A DNA stretch of 64,000 nucleotides from Impatiens glandulifera (GCF_907164915.1 NC_061864.1:6407389-6471388); one strand, 5' to 3'. Positions 39,260 to 51,790 are shown, numbered from the stretch's first letter. Notes: generated from the letters alone by a model not told the origin. Numbers and translations: made by a program.

Positions 39260-40200
39260 ATGAAAATTCGATGATTTCTCCCCAATTAGATAGTCCACCA
39301 AAATATAATTTGGATGATAACTAAAATATGTAAGTCTGTCATATCAACTGCATCGATCCAAACTTTTCAGCAATTATCCAAAGACTCGTGCATCACTCAA
39401 TAAATTTCAGTAATATTCTACAAAAGACCTTAAATATTAGTCACCCCTCGACAATGCAAAAATAAGTGCGTTGTTGATTTAACATTTTCGTGACACATAC
39501 GACTATGCATAATATAACATTATTTCATCTACATATCATCCGTTAGAATTTTACCATGAATAACGCTCCGTCAAAAAACGAGATATTTGATGGAATATTT
39601 GACTCCCAAAGTTTATCCAACACAAATTATATAAAATAATCTTAGTGAACAACTTGTAGCAATGTCTCACATGAAAATTATCCATATTTTGTCAACGTAT
39701 AACGTCTTGTTCAAACGGGGACATTTGTTTGTGTCCTACCAAAAGTAACTCTATTATGGGACGAAATTCCAATAATATTTCATCTTCTTTTATATCTAAT
39801 TCGGCTAGCAAAACTACTAGATCGAGAATCAAACATATCATTAATTATGATATTTATACATATAACAATGTAAGAAAGTTCATGATACATTGTAACTAGA
39901 CTTTTGACACTACAACAAATGTCATACCAAAATCTAATCGAAGAACCATCCCTCATAATAAATCTAGACTACTCACGAAACTTTTATACATCGAATAAAT
40001 TCCCCTCCAAATGATACACTTCACTAGATAAATAGACATTTTGGTGAACCAATCACATCAATCATTACTATTCGGTTCCGTTGAAAATCTACTACATCAT
40101 TTTGATAGAAGAGCCTTATTAAAAAAATAAGATCTAGAATATCTAGACTTTCTTGATCTTTAAAACATTTAACATCATCTCAACTAATTAAGTAGATGAC
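39260..40200 (-). pseudogene. Decayed non-LTR retrotransposon (LINE) 3' coding fragment
   Basis: Read on the minus strand, and shifting frame several times, the stretch shows signatures of the C-terminal part of plant LINE reverse transcriptases. RDGSSIRFWYDICC lies at about 39.9 kb, and KLWESNIPSNISFFDGALF with CHENVKSTTHLFLHC lies at about 39.43-39.6 kb. These match the zinc-binding zf-RVT region (W-x-n-P-x-K-x-x-F-F, then C-x-C, then H-L-F-x-x-C). Many stop codons and frame changes make it inactive. The 5' part of the element was not found in the window. Confidence 0.7.
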
Positions 40201-40813
40201 AAAACGATGAATTAGAAGATTCTCATATAAATTTACACATTATTCTCTCTTTTTTTCATCGGCACACTCTTTGGGAGAATGAATAGAGATATTATATATG
40301 TGGCATAGATGAAAACACACTTTTAACGAGGATTAACTCATCTTTTTTCGAACTTATTTTATTTTTCTATCTAGACCATTTACCTTTTATTTGAGTGAAA
40401 AGACAGAATTATTAAAATATTATTCAAATAATCTTAATTGAAGAAAATGTGAGCAGGCTGATTAACATGAATAAATGACACTAATTGCAATGGCATTCCA
40501 AATGGCACTTATGACATTTGTTATTTTATTCTCTTAAGGCGGCTAATTATATATATATATTATTGACTTATTGTTCATATATTATTATTAAGTTCACCAT
40601 ATATATATAACAACAATTTATAAAGTCAACCGCTCATGGTTGAAAATAAAATCACTATTACGTACTACTACATGCCAGTTCACTGTATCCAGCATGTTAG
40701 GTTAAGAAAAAATGGTCAATTAATATTAAACTTGTATTTCCCATCCATAAATAATTAATATTAAGCCATTAAAATAATAAAATACAACCAACCCAGCAGG
40801 CTCGATTTCTCAT

Positions 40814-40819
40814 TATAAG
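40814..40819 (+). promoter_or_regulatory. TATA-like box of the CLE gene
   Basis: TATAAG stands about 80 bases upstream of the CLE start codon, which suits a short leader. Support is positional only. Confidence 0.35.
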
Positions 40820-40896
40820 TAGATAGATTAGCTACTTAAATTAATAACACTCTCTCTTGACCATTACTTAATTCATCTGCTAGCAGGCTTTGAGAC

Positions 40897-41145
40897 ATGA
40901 GAGCTCCAAATTTGAATTGTATGTTGTTCATATTTTTACTAGGGTTATCCTTCATGGTTCACATGTCCACCTGCAGAAGATTAATCGAGAAAGAAATCAT
41001 CATGTCCAAAGAAGGAGGCTCGGCGTTTGTGGGTAAGGTTGCAACGACGCTACTCGATCAAAGCCGCGCCAAGAAGAACTCTGGCTCGATGAAGGTGGTT
41101 TCACGTAGGTTGGTTCCCGAGGGTCCTAATCCACTTCATAACTAG
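40897..41145 (+). CDS. CLE: CLE signalling peptide precursor
   Basis: A single exon of 82 residues with the three parts of a CLE prepropeptide. Residues 1 to about 26 form a hydrophobic secretion signal ending near the STC-RR boundary. A variable middle of about 44 residues follows. The C-terminal CLE box is RLVPEGPNPLHN (residues 71-82), preceded by arginine. The box has the conserved R1, P4, G6, P7, N8, P9, H11 and N12, and nothing follows it, so the last residue is that of the mature peptide. CLE peptides are cut out, often hydroxylated and arabinosylated at P7, and bind CLV1/BAM-type receptor kinases to control meristem size, vascular growth or root growth. The box is nearest to the RLVPSGPNPLHN (CLE9/10) and CLE14 group, but it has glutamate at position 5. 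Confidence 0.9.
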   Translation: MRAPNLNCMLFIFLLGLSFMVHMSTCRRLIEKEIIMSKEGGSAFVGKVATTLLDQSRAKKNSGSMKVVSRRLVPEGPNPLHN

Positions 41146-41666
41146 TTGGGATTTTGTTTAGAGTGGCAATTCATTCATACATATGTACAACTATTATCAA
41201 ATTTGATTGCTTTTCATTTCATCTAACCCTTTATTTTTGAAGTCTCTCAGTTTATGAGATAAAAAGAATAAAAAAATGATATCTCTTTTAAGGGATTAGG
41301 TAGTGCAAATTGACACATTAAAAAAATAAAAATGTCTCTATTTATAATCCAGCTCTAGTACATATAAAAAAAAATGGATTAGATTATTTAAGCATTTTAT
41401 AAAAATAAAGGATAACATAAATAAAAAAGTGAAACCTAGGGATTTAAACATTCATAAGGACAGGGTGGTAGTTTGAGTGATAAAGAGGGGCAGTTTCGGA
41501 GTTAGAGAGATATCGAGAAGTCGGAATTTAGGAGCCAAGCAAACTGAAAATCTTCTCTCCGCCGCCACTTTGTGTGTAGATTTTTCCAAGGTATGTTCCT
41601 CATATTGCTGCTGCCTGTAATCTAGTTTGCATGTTTGATTGAACTTGCCGACGGATTGATATCCTG

Positions 41667-41671
<5 letters not shown>

Positions 41672-41698
<27 letters not shown>
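41672..41698. repeat. (TTGA)n microsatellite in the 5' UTR intron of inhibitor-2
   Basis: About six perfect GATT units in a row. A shorter run of the same motif occurs at about 2757-2780, inside the first intron of the oxalate--CoA ligase gene. Confidence 0.9.
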
Positions 41699-42449
41699 CA
41701 CATAATATATTGCTGATTTCGAGATTTTTCATTATAGATACGTACCACTTTAGATTTGATATATGAGTCTGAGGAAATGATAGCTGATGAGAGGGTGGTC
41801 TATTTGGAAACAATCCCAAATAATTCACCACAAACTAGCTCTTGGTGATGGCTCTGTGCTTATGTATATGATTTTGAACAGCTAGCAACTATTAGTTTTC
41901 TGATGTTGTTCTTGTAGAATAATGAAAATCTAAGTTATTGATCTTAAGTTGAAAATCTGTTTAGTTAAAACATTTTAGAATTATTTCACATGATACTGCT
42001 GGACAAATGTTTAAAATTTGAAATGAATCATGTTGCGGATGATGTATGTAAAATAAATCCACTTATGACTCCACATGTTGCTGCTTCAGTTTTACAAGGA
42101 ATGTCTCGGAGAAGGATACATCATGATTATATTAGTAGTTACAAATAAAATGTTCAACTTAATGCTCACCAAGATATAGCACATGATTGAGATTTGAGAC
42201 CATGGAAGATTTAGTATCCTGTATCCCTATAGGCTATAGCTAATCCCAAATAATCCAGAAAATGGTTTTAGTTGAGTTGTATTTGAGCTAATGTGATCGT
42301 GGTTCAGTTTTTGTAGCATTCAGTAAAGAAATTAAGCCAAATATTTTGTGTTTAATGTGAGAATTTCTTTGTCACTGTTTCAGGGTAACAGGGAGTGGTG
42401 GCGTCTATCATAAGTAGGGGGGAACTGACAACCAATCGTATCTTACACT

Positions 42450-44225
42450 ATGAAGTATGTTTATGTTGAATTATAGTTCATTTTTTCAGCTAACTTTGCC
42501 GGTCTCTGAAGAAAGCGCTTTTCACTAGTTATTATTTTGGAAAGGCTGTAGATGCCATGAATTATTGTGGATAATAAATATTAGCTTACAGAATCTACAA
42601 GTCTTGCATTGGTCGGGTGTCCAGAAAATTGATGATCACCTGCAATTTGTAAAGGATCATATGCTGATGTTATCGAAACTATGTACCGGTGCATTTCTCC
42701 CCACGAAAAAACAACTTCACGCTTATATTTCTTGTCAAGAGTATAGGCTTTTAGCAACATCTTTCACTGTTTTTTCTTTTATTTAGTATGCATCTCTAGG
42801 GATTAAGACCCTTCTCAAAAACCATCTGGATATTCTTCCTGACATTTGAAGATTTTTTATTTCCTATTTGACTAAGCATCACTGTGGTGGGTTGCACTGC
42901 CTTCATTATATTATACCCTTTTACAGATGGCATGCTTAGTGTTGGTTCATATGTTTAATTGACTGTTTTTTTCTGGCTGTATTAGCTCTGTGATATTAAT
43001 TGTGTTCTGTCCCTTAATCTGAAAGTTATGCTAAACCTAGTGCTTTTTCCTATGTCTAGGGGCCGTGTGAAATGGGACGAAGCAAATATTGGGGATATTG
43101 AGAAAAACAAACCTGTTAGGCAGAAAATAACTGAACCCAAGACACCATATCACCCCTGGAACGATGACAATGGTAAGTTCAATTATGAATTCAATCTATT
43201 ATCTACATATGTTTTGCTTCATTTGGGACCTTGTTAAGTTTTATTTCTGCATTTAGTTTCACACTTTATTGATTTGATGCTACAAAGGGCTAGAATTGAT
43301 ACTAGAGGATTAGTTATTTTTTTGCTCTGCATATATAATCCTAGTAGAAATATATTTTGGAAAAATTCCTATTGATCATGGAGTCAAAGACAGTTGTTTC
43401 TAATGATGCTCTACCTTCATACATTTGAAAGACTATGGCCTTGTTTGATCTAGGGTTATTTGAATAACTAAGTGATTATTTCCAATTAACCTTGTTTGAC
43501 ATAGGTTATTTGGGTAAAAATGATGAGTAGATTGTATTTTATTTTGTTTGAATTAATCACAAATAATCCCTCTTCAGAAGGCCTTAGAATGGACATGAAT
43601 TAAAAGAGATTGTCCTGCCTGACCTGATGTAGAACTTTAGAAATTTGATTTGAATAAGTAAATAGTAATTGACTAGCCTCTGAAATTGATGGTGTTACAG
43701 GTTCCTTGTCTCCGGATGGTAGATTCGATGATTGCACAGATGATGCCATGCATGCAGAAGCAATATGTTCGGCTTTGAACAAAATGACTTCTTCTACTGG
43801 GAAAAGATGTCACAAGTCTGATGGCTGGACATGGTCAGATGATGAAACTGTCCCCATGGATCAAGATAAAGATGATGATGAAGGTTCAAATTACTGTCAT
43901 TTTTGTTATTGCACCCAGAAAATTCTCATTCTCCGACACACACCATTAATCACCATCTTTTTTATTTATTTATTATCCTGTCAAATTTTCTGAGACAGAA
44001 AGTAGCAGTTCAAATTTTCAACAGCAGAGACGAGCTCACTATGATGAATTCCAGAAAGTGAAAGAACTTCGAAGAAGAGAATCCTTACTGGAGGGTGGTT
44101 CTGACGAGGAGAATGGGAATGAGAATGAGAAATCATCATTAAGTGAAGGAAAAAGAATAAGAAGAGATGTTGAGATTGAAGATGGTGGTGGACATGTTCC
44201 AGAGCAGTTTAAACATGTTGCTTAA
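42450..44225 (+). CDS. Protein phosphatase 1 inhibitor-2
   Basis: Four coding exons join in phase: 42450-42454 (five bases, ATG AA), 43060-43172, 43701-43883 and 43999-44225, giving 175 residues. The tiny first exon supplies M and two bases of K2, so the protein starts [20 protein letters not shown]. It goes on with [20 protein letters not shown], an acidic middle ([13 protein letters not shown]) and [17 protein letters not shown]. The GRVKW motif matches the KSQKW-type PP1-binding site, and HYDEF matches the HYNE helix that covers the PP1 active site. Plant inhibitor-2 binds type-one phosphatase catalytic subunits and affects ABA responses. A non-coding first exon ends at about 41590, and its intron runs to about 42383. 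A GSK3-type threonine lies in [10 protein letters not shown]. The acidic tail varies in the family. Confidence 0.93.
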
Positions 44226-44229
44226 GTGG

Positions 44230-45471
44230 ATTGAATTTGGATTTATGAGGTTGTGGTCTCTAAATTCTATTTCAAAGCATTTTGACTGAACGTGAAATTA
44301 AACCTTTGTCTAAACAAAAGAAGTAGAAGAAATCATCGGATGGATGTTCTCGCGTTTGTATATGGTTTACCTTGACATGTTTCTTGGTTATCTTTTCCTT
44401 TTGATGTTTCTTTCATTGAATTGAATCATTTTATCATCATAAACTAGATCAACTATTTTTTTCTTATTGGTTGTTTTGTTATAATCATTTGCATATGATA
44501 CTAGAAAGTTGTGTTTCAATAAAATGAAAAATATTTTATCATGATCAAGTCATTTAAAATTTTGAATTTTCCTCCAAAAGTTTTAAATACATTTAAATGA
44601 ATCTTATATTAAATTTTCAATTTTACATAAATAAACAAACTGTATTTACAAATTCAAATAAAAAAATATTATAATTAATTAAATTAATGTAATTAATTTT
44701 ATAATTACAACTTATTTATTTATTTATTTATTGTCGTTACATTAATTTTATATTTAATTATATATAATAATTATAATGTGTAAGTAATATTTTTTAAATA
44801 AATTTTCTAATTTAAAATGTTCTCTCAAATAAATTCTTGGACATAAATTTATCTTAAGAAGTATTAGACTGTTAGTTATTATAAATTTTAAATATTCTTG
44901 ATATATAAAAATTTAATAGGTAATAATTTCCTTTTTACAGTTTCCACATAATTTTTTTTTTTTCTGATATGGGAAAAAGACAAATAACACACTAAAAAAA
45001 GATGGTACAATGGTTTTAGTATGGACATGGTGGTCCCAGTATATATATATTATTATTAAATGAAAAATAACAACGTATTTTTGTTAATTAAAAGAAGATT
45101 TGTTTTAAATATCTAAATATAATAATTCAATTCTAATTTGATACAGAACTTGGTTATGCATGTAGTATTAATGGTTTTGTAAGTCAGAAAAATTCTTGAT
45201 TTTATGCAAAATAATTAAGTCAAATACAATTGTTTGAAGATAATTACTTTGAAAATTGATGATAAAAAATACTGAAAATAATTTTTAAAGAAACAATTGT
45301 GTGGTTGTAACACACACACTTGTTTGCATGATTGCTAATTTTCACCAATTAAAAATGAGAAGAAATAGTAATAATAAACATCCCTTGATTACACACACTT
45401 GCGATATTCCATAACACATGAAAAACATAGTTAATAATAATTTGACAAAAGACATAGTTTAATAATTAACA
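44230..45471. other. Intergenic AT-rich DNA between convergent genes
   Basis: This is the shared 3' region of inhibitor-2 (+) and the receptor kinase (-). Long A/T tracts and one short TA run (about 45041-45051) are present. I see no gene. Confidence 0.5.
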
Positions 45472-48400
45472 TTACATATGAGCTTGTTTGATACCCGTGA
45501 GGCTCTTGAGCACATTAAGCATTGTAGGCCTCTTTGCCGGATTCTCAGAAACACAAACAACCGCAATCTGGAGCGTCTGTAACATCGTCATCTTCGATCC
45601 CGAATTCAAAACCTCTCGATCAAGAACATCAACCGCCATTCCTTTCTTCATCTTCTGTACAGCCCAACCCACCAGATTCCCCCCTTCAACTTCCTTAAAC
45701 TCCGGCCCCGTCGGTTCCTTCCCACTCACAAGCTCAAGTAATATCACCCCGAAGCTATAAACGTCTCCCCGAGTCGTGCATTTCCAGCTCTGCCCGTACT
45801 CCGGCGGTATGTACCCGAAAGTCCCAGCCACATCAGTACTGACGTGAGTTTCGCATGCACTTATCAGCCTGGCCAAACCGAAATCCGCCACTTTCGGCTC
45901 AAAATCATGGCTAAGCAAAATGTTACTCGCTTTAATATCTCTATGTATCACATGAGGAACGATCCCGTGGTGGAGAAACGCAATCCCACGGGCAGAACCG
46001 GTCGCAATTTTCAGTCTCATGTTCCAATCGAGTTTCTCGAGCCCACCCGTCCGGTTCCTCAACCAATGATCTAAGCTTCCGTTTATCATGTACTCGTAAA
46101 CAAGCAACTTTTCCTCCCCGTAAGAGCAGTAACCCAGAAGGGATACTAGATTATTGTGCTTTACCTTTCCCAGGGTCTCCATTTCGGCTAGAAACTCTCG
46201 ATGGCCCTGCGTTTTCGCCTGGTTTAGCTTCTTAACCGCTACAGCCTTCCCGTCAGTTAGAATCGCCTTGTAAACGGTTCCAAATCCGCCATCTCCGACA
46301 ATACATGACTTGCAAAAGTTATTGGTGGCTTCTAGAATGTCGACGAGAGTCAGTTTCAAGAGCGGCTGCTCAAATATAGCCACGTTTATGCTTAACGGCT
46401 CCTTCGAACGGCTGCTGCTCCAGAAATACAGATTCTGATCGCCGGGGCTGTTCAGTTTTCTTTCCTCGTTTTCCTCACAATCGCTTTTACCAACATTTTT
46501 ACAAAGCCAACGCTTGAATATAATCGCCAAGGAAAGGGCGATCGTCGCAGACCCGACAACTACAGACGCTAGCCACCAAACATTCAACCATGCCCCCCTA
46601 TGGACACATTTATTGAAACAGAGATCCTTATTCCCGTTAAAAACAGAGCCAGAAAGGTTCCCGCAAATCCCGTTCCTCGGTATCAATCCTTCGAGACGGT
46701 TATCGGCAAAGTCCAGCGAGAAAATGTTTTCCAGGTTGCATATTTGTTCCGGGATAAAACCCGAAAGCATGTTTCCGGAAACATCTAGAAACTGGAGCTG
46801 TATAAGGTTTCCTAATTCAGACGGTATCTGGCCGGAGAATTTATTAGCATGTAGATCCAACGACGTCAAGTACGACATGTTTCCGAGAGTATGGGGCAAA
46901 ACTCCGTCGAATAAGTTATTGCTAAGATTAACAACCTCAATCCTCCAAATTAAAGGGTTTACGAACAGACGATGAATATGACCAGAAAGTTTATTGTTGT
47001 CGAGATACAGGCCAATCAGGTTCCCCATTCTCGAGAGCGACGATGGAAGAGTGCCGCTGAGCTCGTTCGAACTCAAATCTAAATGTGAAAGACCGTTCAG
47101 ATCGCCAAGACTGGACGGAATTTGGCCAGAGAGATTATTTCCTGTCAAATTCAGCTTCACCAAACCCAAAATTTTCCCCAAGCTCTCGGGAATTCGACCA
47201 TCGAGCTTGTTTTGGTCGAGGTACAATCCCTGAAGCTTAACTGCCTGACCAAATTCATCGGGGACATTGCCGGATAACGAGTTTCCGGAGAGATCTAACG
47301 TGGTGAGATTCATCAGCCGAGATAGAGAACCCGGAATCTCGCCGGAAAGCTGGTTATTTCCGAGAAGAAGCTCGACAATGACCAAACAGTTCCCGAGCTC
47401 TTCTGGTATTTCACCGGAAATCAGGTTGTTTGAGACGTCAAATACTCCGTGGTGCTGAACGTAGCTCGAATCCGGCATGTTGAGCTGCCGGAAGTAGTTT
47501 GATTCTTTTGAAGGAATAGAACCGGATAGATTATTGTAGGAGAGAACCAAACACTGTAACTGAGAAAGATCGGTAAGTTCCTCAGGAATAGAGCCGTTGA
47601 GGGAGTTACTTCCCAAGTCCAACGTTGTCAAGCAAATGCAATTTCCAATCTCGTTCGGGATTTCACCTTCAAGGAAATTGGAATTCAAATTCAGCACAGA
47701 GAGGTTAGTGAGATTACCTATCTCCTTAGGAATACTTCCTCTTATCCGATTATTGTTAAGGGCCAGCCTCTGAAGTGAGACAGCATTGCCGATTTCAGGG
47801 CCGAGAATCCCTTCTATACGGTTCTTAACAGCCGTGAACTCCAACAGACTTGACATACTCCACAGTTTCTTCGGAATTGGACCCGTGAAGTTGTTGAAAT
47901 CGAGATCAAGAGCCACCAATGGAAGATCGGTGATATACTCAGGAATCGAGCCAACGAAATGATTGTCATCCAGATTTAACACAGTAAGATTCCGGCAGTT
48001 GATAAAGACATTATCAATCGTGCCTGTCAGGAAGTTGCTGTCAAGATCGATCTGCGACAGTGACGCGGCATTGCAAAGCTCTCTTGGAACAGGACCCGTC
48101 AAGAAATTGTTAGAAAGACTGATATGACTCAACATCGAACAGTTTCCGATTTCCGGAGGGATTGTTCCTGAGAACTGATTATACGTGAGTAAAAGTGAAT
48201 CAATATGATCCCAACGCCCGAGCCAAGATGGCAATGGCCCAGAAAGCTGATTCTTCTCCACAGAAAATGACACCATCGGTAAATTAACAAGCTCCTCTGG
48301 AAGAGAACCAGAGAGAGAGTTGAAAGCGAGAACTACGGTTTTCAGATTTCTACAATTACCGAGCTCCGAAGGAATGGATCCGTTTAACTCCGAGAGACCC

Positions 48401-49362
48401 AAGTTCAGTATTGACAAGTTCTGCAACTTCCCAAATGATTTTGGAATTGAACACGCCAAAGGGTTATAAGAAAGATCAAGTTTGCTAAGAGATTTTAATT
48501 CCGACATCGTTTCCGGTAATGGCCCTTGAATAGAACAGGAAGGAGAGAAGAAGTTTTGAAGTTTGGTAAGTCGACCAATTTCGGGAGGCAAACGCCCAGA
48601 AAAATGGTTCATTCCAATGAAAAGATCAATGAGGTTGACCAGAGCTCCAATTTCAGGCGGGATTATCCCGGAAAGTGAGTTATTGGAGACATCAAACGAA
48701 GTTAAAGAGGTAAGATTAGATAATAGAAATGGATCAAGAGGACCTGTCAGCAAATTGTTTCCAAGTGCAAGGAAATGGAGTCCGGCAAGATTTTGAAAAC
48801 TCGACGGGATATTACCGGATAGGGAATTACCGGAGATGTCAAGCCACTGGAGATGAAAACTATTCCCGATCTCCGGTGGGATTTTTCCGGTGAAAAAGTT
48901 TGAGCCGAGTTTAAGAGTTTCGAGGTGTATAAAACCGCCGAGGGAAGTGGGTAACTCGCCGGACAACTGGTTTCCACTCAGGTTAAGATTCTTGAGGCGG
49001 CGTAAACGAGCAATATCCGGCGGTATGTTTCCATAAAGAAGATTGGAAGAAAGGTCGAGCAGGAGAAGGTTGGATAAAGAGAAAAGTGAGGTGGGGAGTT
49101 GTCCTTTCAAAGAATGGGATGGAAGAAGGAGTGCAACAACAACGCCATTTTCACAATCAATGCCTTTCCATTGACAGTGAGAAAGTTCGGAGTCCCAAGA
49201 AGAGAGAATGAATGGGTTCTCAAGAGAATCTCTGAAGGAAAGCAAGTGTTTTCTTTCTGGGTTTTGATCATTCTGCAATCCTACTACAGAGTGGGTGACG
49301 AGAAACAGAGAATGAAGAAGAAGAAGAAGATGAAGAATGAAGAGAAGATAGGGTTTAGCCAT
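45472..49362 (-). CDS. EMS1: LRR receptor kinase EMS1/EXS (MSP1-like)
   Basis: One uninterrupted exon of 1,296 residues. A signal peptide covers about 1-28. A cap with the paired-cysteine pattern (SHCQWKGIDC) precedes some thirty leucine-rich repeats, broken by an island-like stretch near YVQHHGVFDVSNN. A membrane helix spans about 928-950. The kinase domain, about 1015-1290, has the glycine loop GDGGFGTVYKA (from 1023), lysine K1044, HRDIKASN (from 1140) and DFGLARL (from 1160), so it is an active-looking RD kinase. It matches Arabidopsis EMS1 throughout; the length is nearer rice MSP1. EMS1 binds the peptide TPD1 and sets tapetum versus pollen-mother-cell fate in the anther. The gene stands alone, with over 5 kb of gene-free DNA upstream (right side). 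No damage is visible. Confidence 0.95.
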   Translation of the reverse strand: MAKPYLLFILHLLLLLHSLFLVTHSVVGLQNDQNPERKHLLSFRDSLENPFILSSWDSELSHCQWKGIDCENGVVVALLLPSHSLKGQLPTSLFSLSNLLLLDLSSNLLYGNIPPDIARLRRLKNLNLSGNQLSGELPTSLGGFIHLETLKLGSNFFTGKIPPEIGNSFHLQWLDISGNSLSGNIPSSFQNLAGLHFLALGNNLLTGPLDPFLLSNLTSLTSFDVSNNSLSGIIPPEIGALVNLIDLFIGMNHFSGRLPPEIGRLTKLQNFFSPSCSIQGPLPETMSELKSLSKLDLSYNPLACSIPKSFGKLQNLSILNLGLSELNGSIPSELGNCRNLKTVVLAFNSLSGSLPEELVNLPMVSFSVEKNQLSGPLPSWLGRWDHIDSLLLTYNQFSGTIPPEIGNCSMLSHISLSNNFLTGPVPRELCNAASLSQIDLDSNFLTGTIDNVFINCRNLTVLNLDDNHFVGSIPEYITDLPLVALDLDFNNFTGPIPKKLWSMSSLLEFTAVKNRIEGILGPEIGNAVSLQRLALNNNRIRGSIPKEIGNLTNLSVLNLNSNFLEGEIPNEIGNCICLTTLDLGSNSLNGSIPEELTDLSQLQCLVLSYNNLSGSIPSKESNYFRQLNMPDSSYVQHHGVFDVSNNLISGEIPEELGNCLVIVELLLGNNQLSGEIPGSLSRLMNLTTLDLSGNSLSGNVPDEFGQAVKLQGLYLDQNKLDGRIPESLGKILGLVKLNLTGNNLSGQIPSSLGDLNGLSHLDLSSNELSGTLPSSLSRMGNLIGLYLDNNKLSGHIHRLFVNPLIWRIEVVNLSNNLFDGVLPHTLGNMSYLTSLDLHANKFSGQIPSELGNLIQLQFLDVSGNMLSGFIPEQICNLENIFSLDFADNRLEGLIPRNGICGNLSGSVFNGNKDLCFNKCVHRGAWLNVWWLASVVVGSATIALSLAIIFKRWLCKNVGKSDCEENEERKLNSPGDQNLYFWSSSRSKEPLSINVAIFEQPLLKLTLVDILEATNNFCKSCIVGDGGFGTVYKAILTDGKAVAVKKLNQAKTQGHREFLAEMETLGKVKHNNLVSLLGYCSYGEEKLLVYEYMINGSLDHWLRNRTGGLEKLDWNMRLKIATGSARGIAFLHHGIVPHVIHRDIKASNILLSHDFEPKVADFGLARLISACETHVSTDVAGTFGYIPPEYGQSWKCTTRGDVYSFGVILLELVSGKEPTGPEFKEVEGGNLVGWAVQKMKKGMAVDVLDREVLNSGSKMTMLQTLQIAVVCVSENPAKRPTMLNVLKSLTGIKQAHM

Positions 49363-51000
49363 CGCCGGATTGAAGAAGATTGCCAGTGAAATATTCTTAG
49401 AGAACGTTTTCGATCATTGAAATTGCATGAGAGAGAGAGAGAAGAAAAGTGTTTTCTTGAGAGAATTTGAAGAGTTGTGAATCTCTTTCAACCTTGGGGG
49501 GCAAATATATGTGAATTAATTTTGTGGTCATCAAAATAAATAAATAAAATTAATTAATTTGTGAAAGAAAAAAAATATAAACTTAAGAGTCATCGATATA
49601 TATTCAATTTTCATTACAAACCATATTAATTTAGAGGTTGAATGATGATGGTTCGAAGATTATACCAATTAATTTTATTTATTTGTTTTGAAGGTATTAA
49701 GGAAATGTTGAAACGACGTGGTTTGGTGTTATGGGGACCAGAAACGGCATTGAATAGGACACATATACGTACGGGGTACCCTAAAGCTAAGCTGGGCTGC
49801 TGCATTTGGGGCAGTTGAATTGACGAAAAGCCCCTCGAAAATGACATTTATTTTGTTACCCCCTTGAATATCACGCAGACTCAAGTTCCCGTACACCTTC
49901 CAATTTTGTTATACCAACTTTTTGTACAAAAAAATAATAATAATAATATTTATTTATTGGTTGCATTGCATTTTTGGATTTCCAATTCAATAATAAATAA
50001 TTTCATTATTGTAACAAATAAAATATTTATAGAGGGGTCCGGGGGGTCCTCAAGCTGAAGCCATGATTCGCAGATGGTTGTTTCTTCAAAGGGAGCAAAC
50101 AAAAATAATTCCATTTTTCTTGGGGGTGGGGGGCCATGGCTGGCTGCCACTTATATATCATTCATGTTCTATTTCTTATAGGTTATAATTCAATCATAAA
50201 TTCGAGAATGTTATTTAAATTAGAGGTTCATCATACTGTACAAAGTAATTTTTCATCCTATAGTATACCATAGTAAAAATTTTGGTATAAAAATAATAAT
50301 AATGTTATCGTTATTGTTATTTGGGTATACAGAAATTCAAAATGTTATAATTAACAAACTGTTCATATCGAATATATCGCGATTTCGGCACATTATTGAT
50401 ATTATATCATAATGTCGAATGATATCAAAGTTTAATTATATTTGGATTTGATTTCAAAAATTAAATTTATATAATTAAATTAAAATCAAATATGTTTAGA
50501 ATATAAAATAAATCTATTAAGGTTATAAAAAATATATATATTTTTAGAGTTAAGCTCAAATATATTTAAAAAATAAAATAAGTTAGATTCATTAATAATT
50601 GTTTCATTTTGTTGAAAAGTTCATAATGCTTAATCTAAATCATTTTTATTTTATTTTATATTTTTATAAAAAAAATAATTCTCATTAATTAAAAATAAAG
50701 TTACATATACAAAAATTAATTTGCAAATTATAGAATATAATGTACACAATCAAAACGATTAAATGATAATCTAAATATTAATAATATATCAATTTTACAA
50801 AAATTAAAATTACAATAAACATATCCAATAATCTTGCATTTTGTTTAGGATGAATCCACAGGCAAATTTGTTTAGTCATTAAGGATGAGTGAAGAAATAA
50901 GCAAACCGAATAAACCAATTTAGTGGTGTCGAAAAATCTCTACTAAATATTATGGGGTGCAATGAAATTTGTTATTGTCCGTGGTTAATAAACAACACCA

Positions 51001-51051
<51 letters not shown>

Positions 51052-51539
51052 AGTGAAAATAACTATAAAAAGTCCTCTAAATAAAATATCAGTTCAAACT
51101 CATTATCAAACAAATAAAAATAACTCAAAATTTAGCAACTTTATCTTTTTTTTCTACTAAGAAGATGTTGGACACAAACTCATAAAAGATCATCAAAACA
51201 ATTGGTAAATACAAGCATCAAATGACCCACAAAAAATAAAGTATTATTCGAATTATAAAAATTTGAGATAAAAAATTCAATCCAACCAAACATAATGGGA
51301 AATCGAACAAAATACAACAGCAATTCAAATATAAATGATGAAAATAAAAACAAGGCATCCTCCGATGCTAAAAAAAATCACTATAGAGGGAATAAATTCA
51401 TAAAAATTAAATTTTTGCTGTTTAGAAGTATTATATATATTATTTCAGTATATATCGATATATCAAAATTTTAAAAATCACATATTTATAATAGTATCGT
51501 ACTTTACCATTTTTTTTAATATTTTCAATATACTAAAGA

Positions 51540-51790
51540 TATTGTTAATTTTTTCACCCCTAATTTTATAAGTTATTTTGGTTATTCAAATAATTTACTA
51601 TACTTTCATTATCTTCATCACTCAAATTAATTAATTTATCGATTAAACTACTAAAATATTTTATATTTATTTTTCTAAGTAAATAAAAATACATTTTATA
51701 AAATTTCATCGATAACTCATCTTTCCATAATCTAATACCAAATAAGATAATTTACCTAACTTAAATAAATTATTTAAATAATTCAATTTT
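51540..51790. mobile_element. Degraded family-1 MITE-like element
   Basis: The left side has TTATTTTGGTTATTCAAATA and the right side has AAATTATTTAAATAATTCAA. The body carries AATTAATTTATCGATTAAAC followed by TACTAAAATA, as in the copies at 30.1 and 32.8 kb. The ends are worn, so the limits are approximate. Confidence 0.45.

Noticed and set aside
45488..49389. Several plus-strand open frames of 60-150 codons across the receptor kinase gene
   Set aside because: They are antisense shadows of the 1,296-codon exon, whose LRR and kinase motifs are unmistakable on the minus strand.
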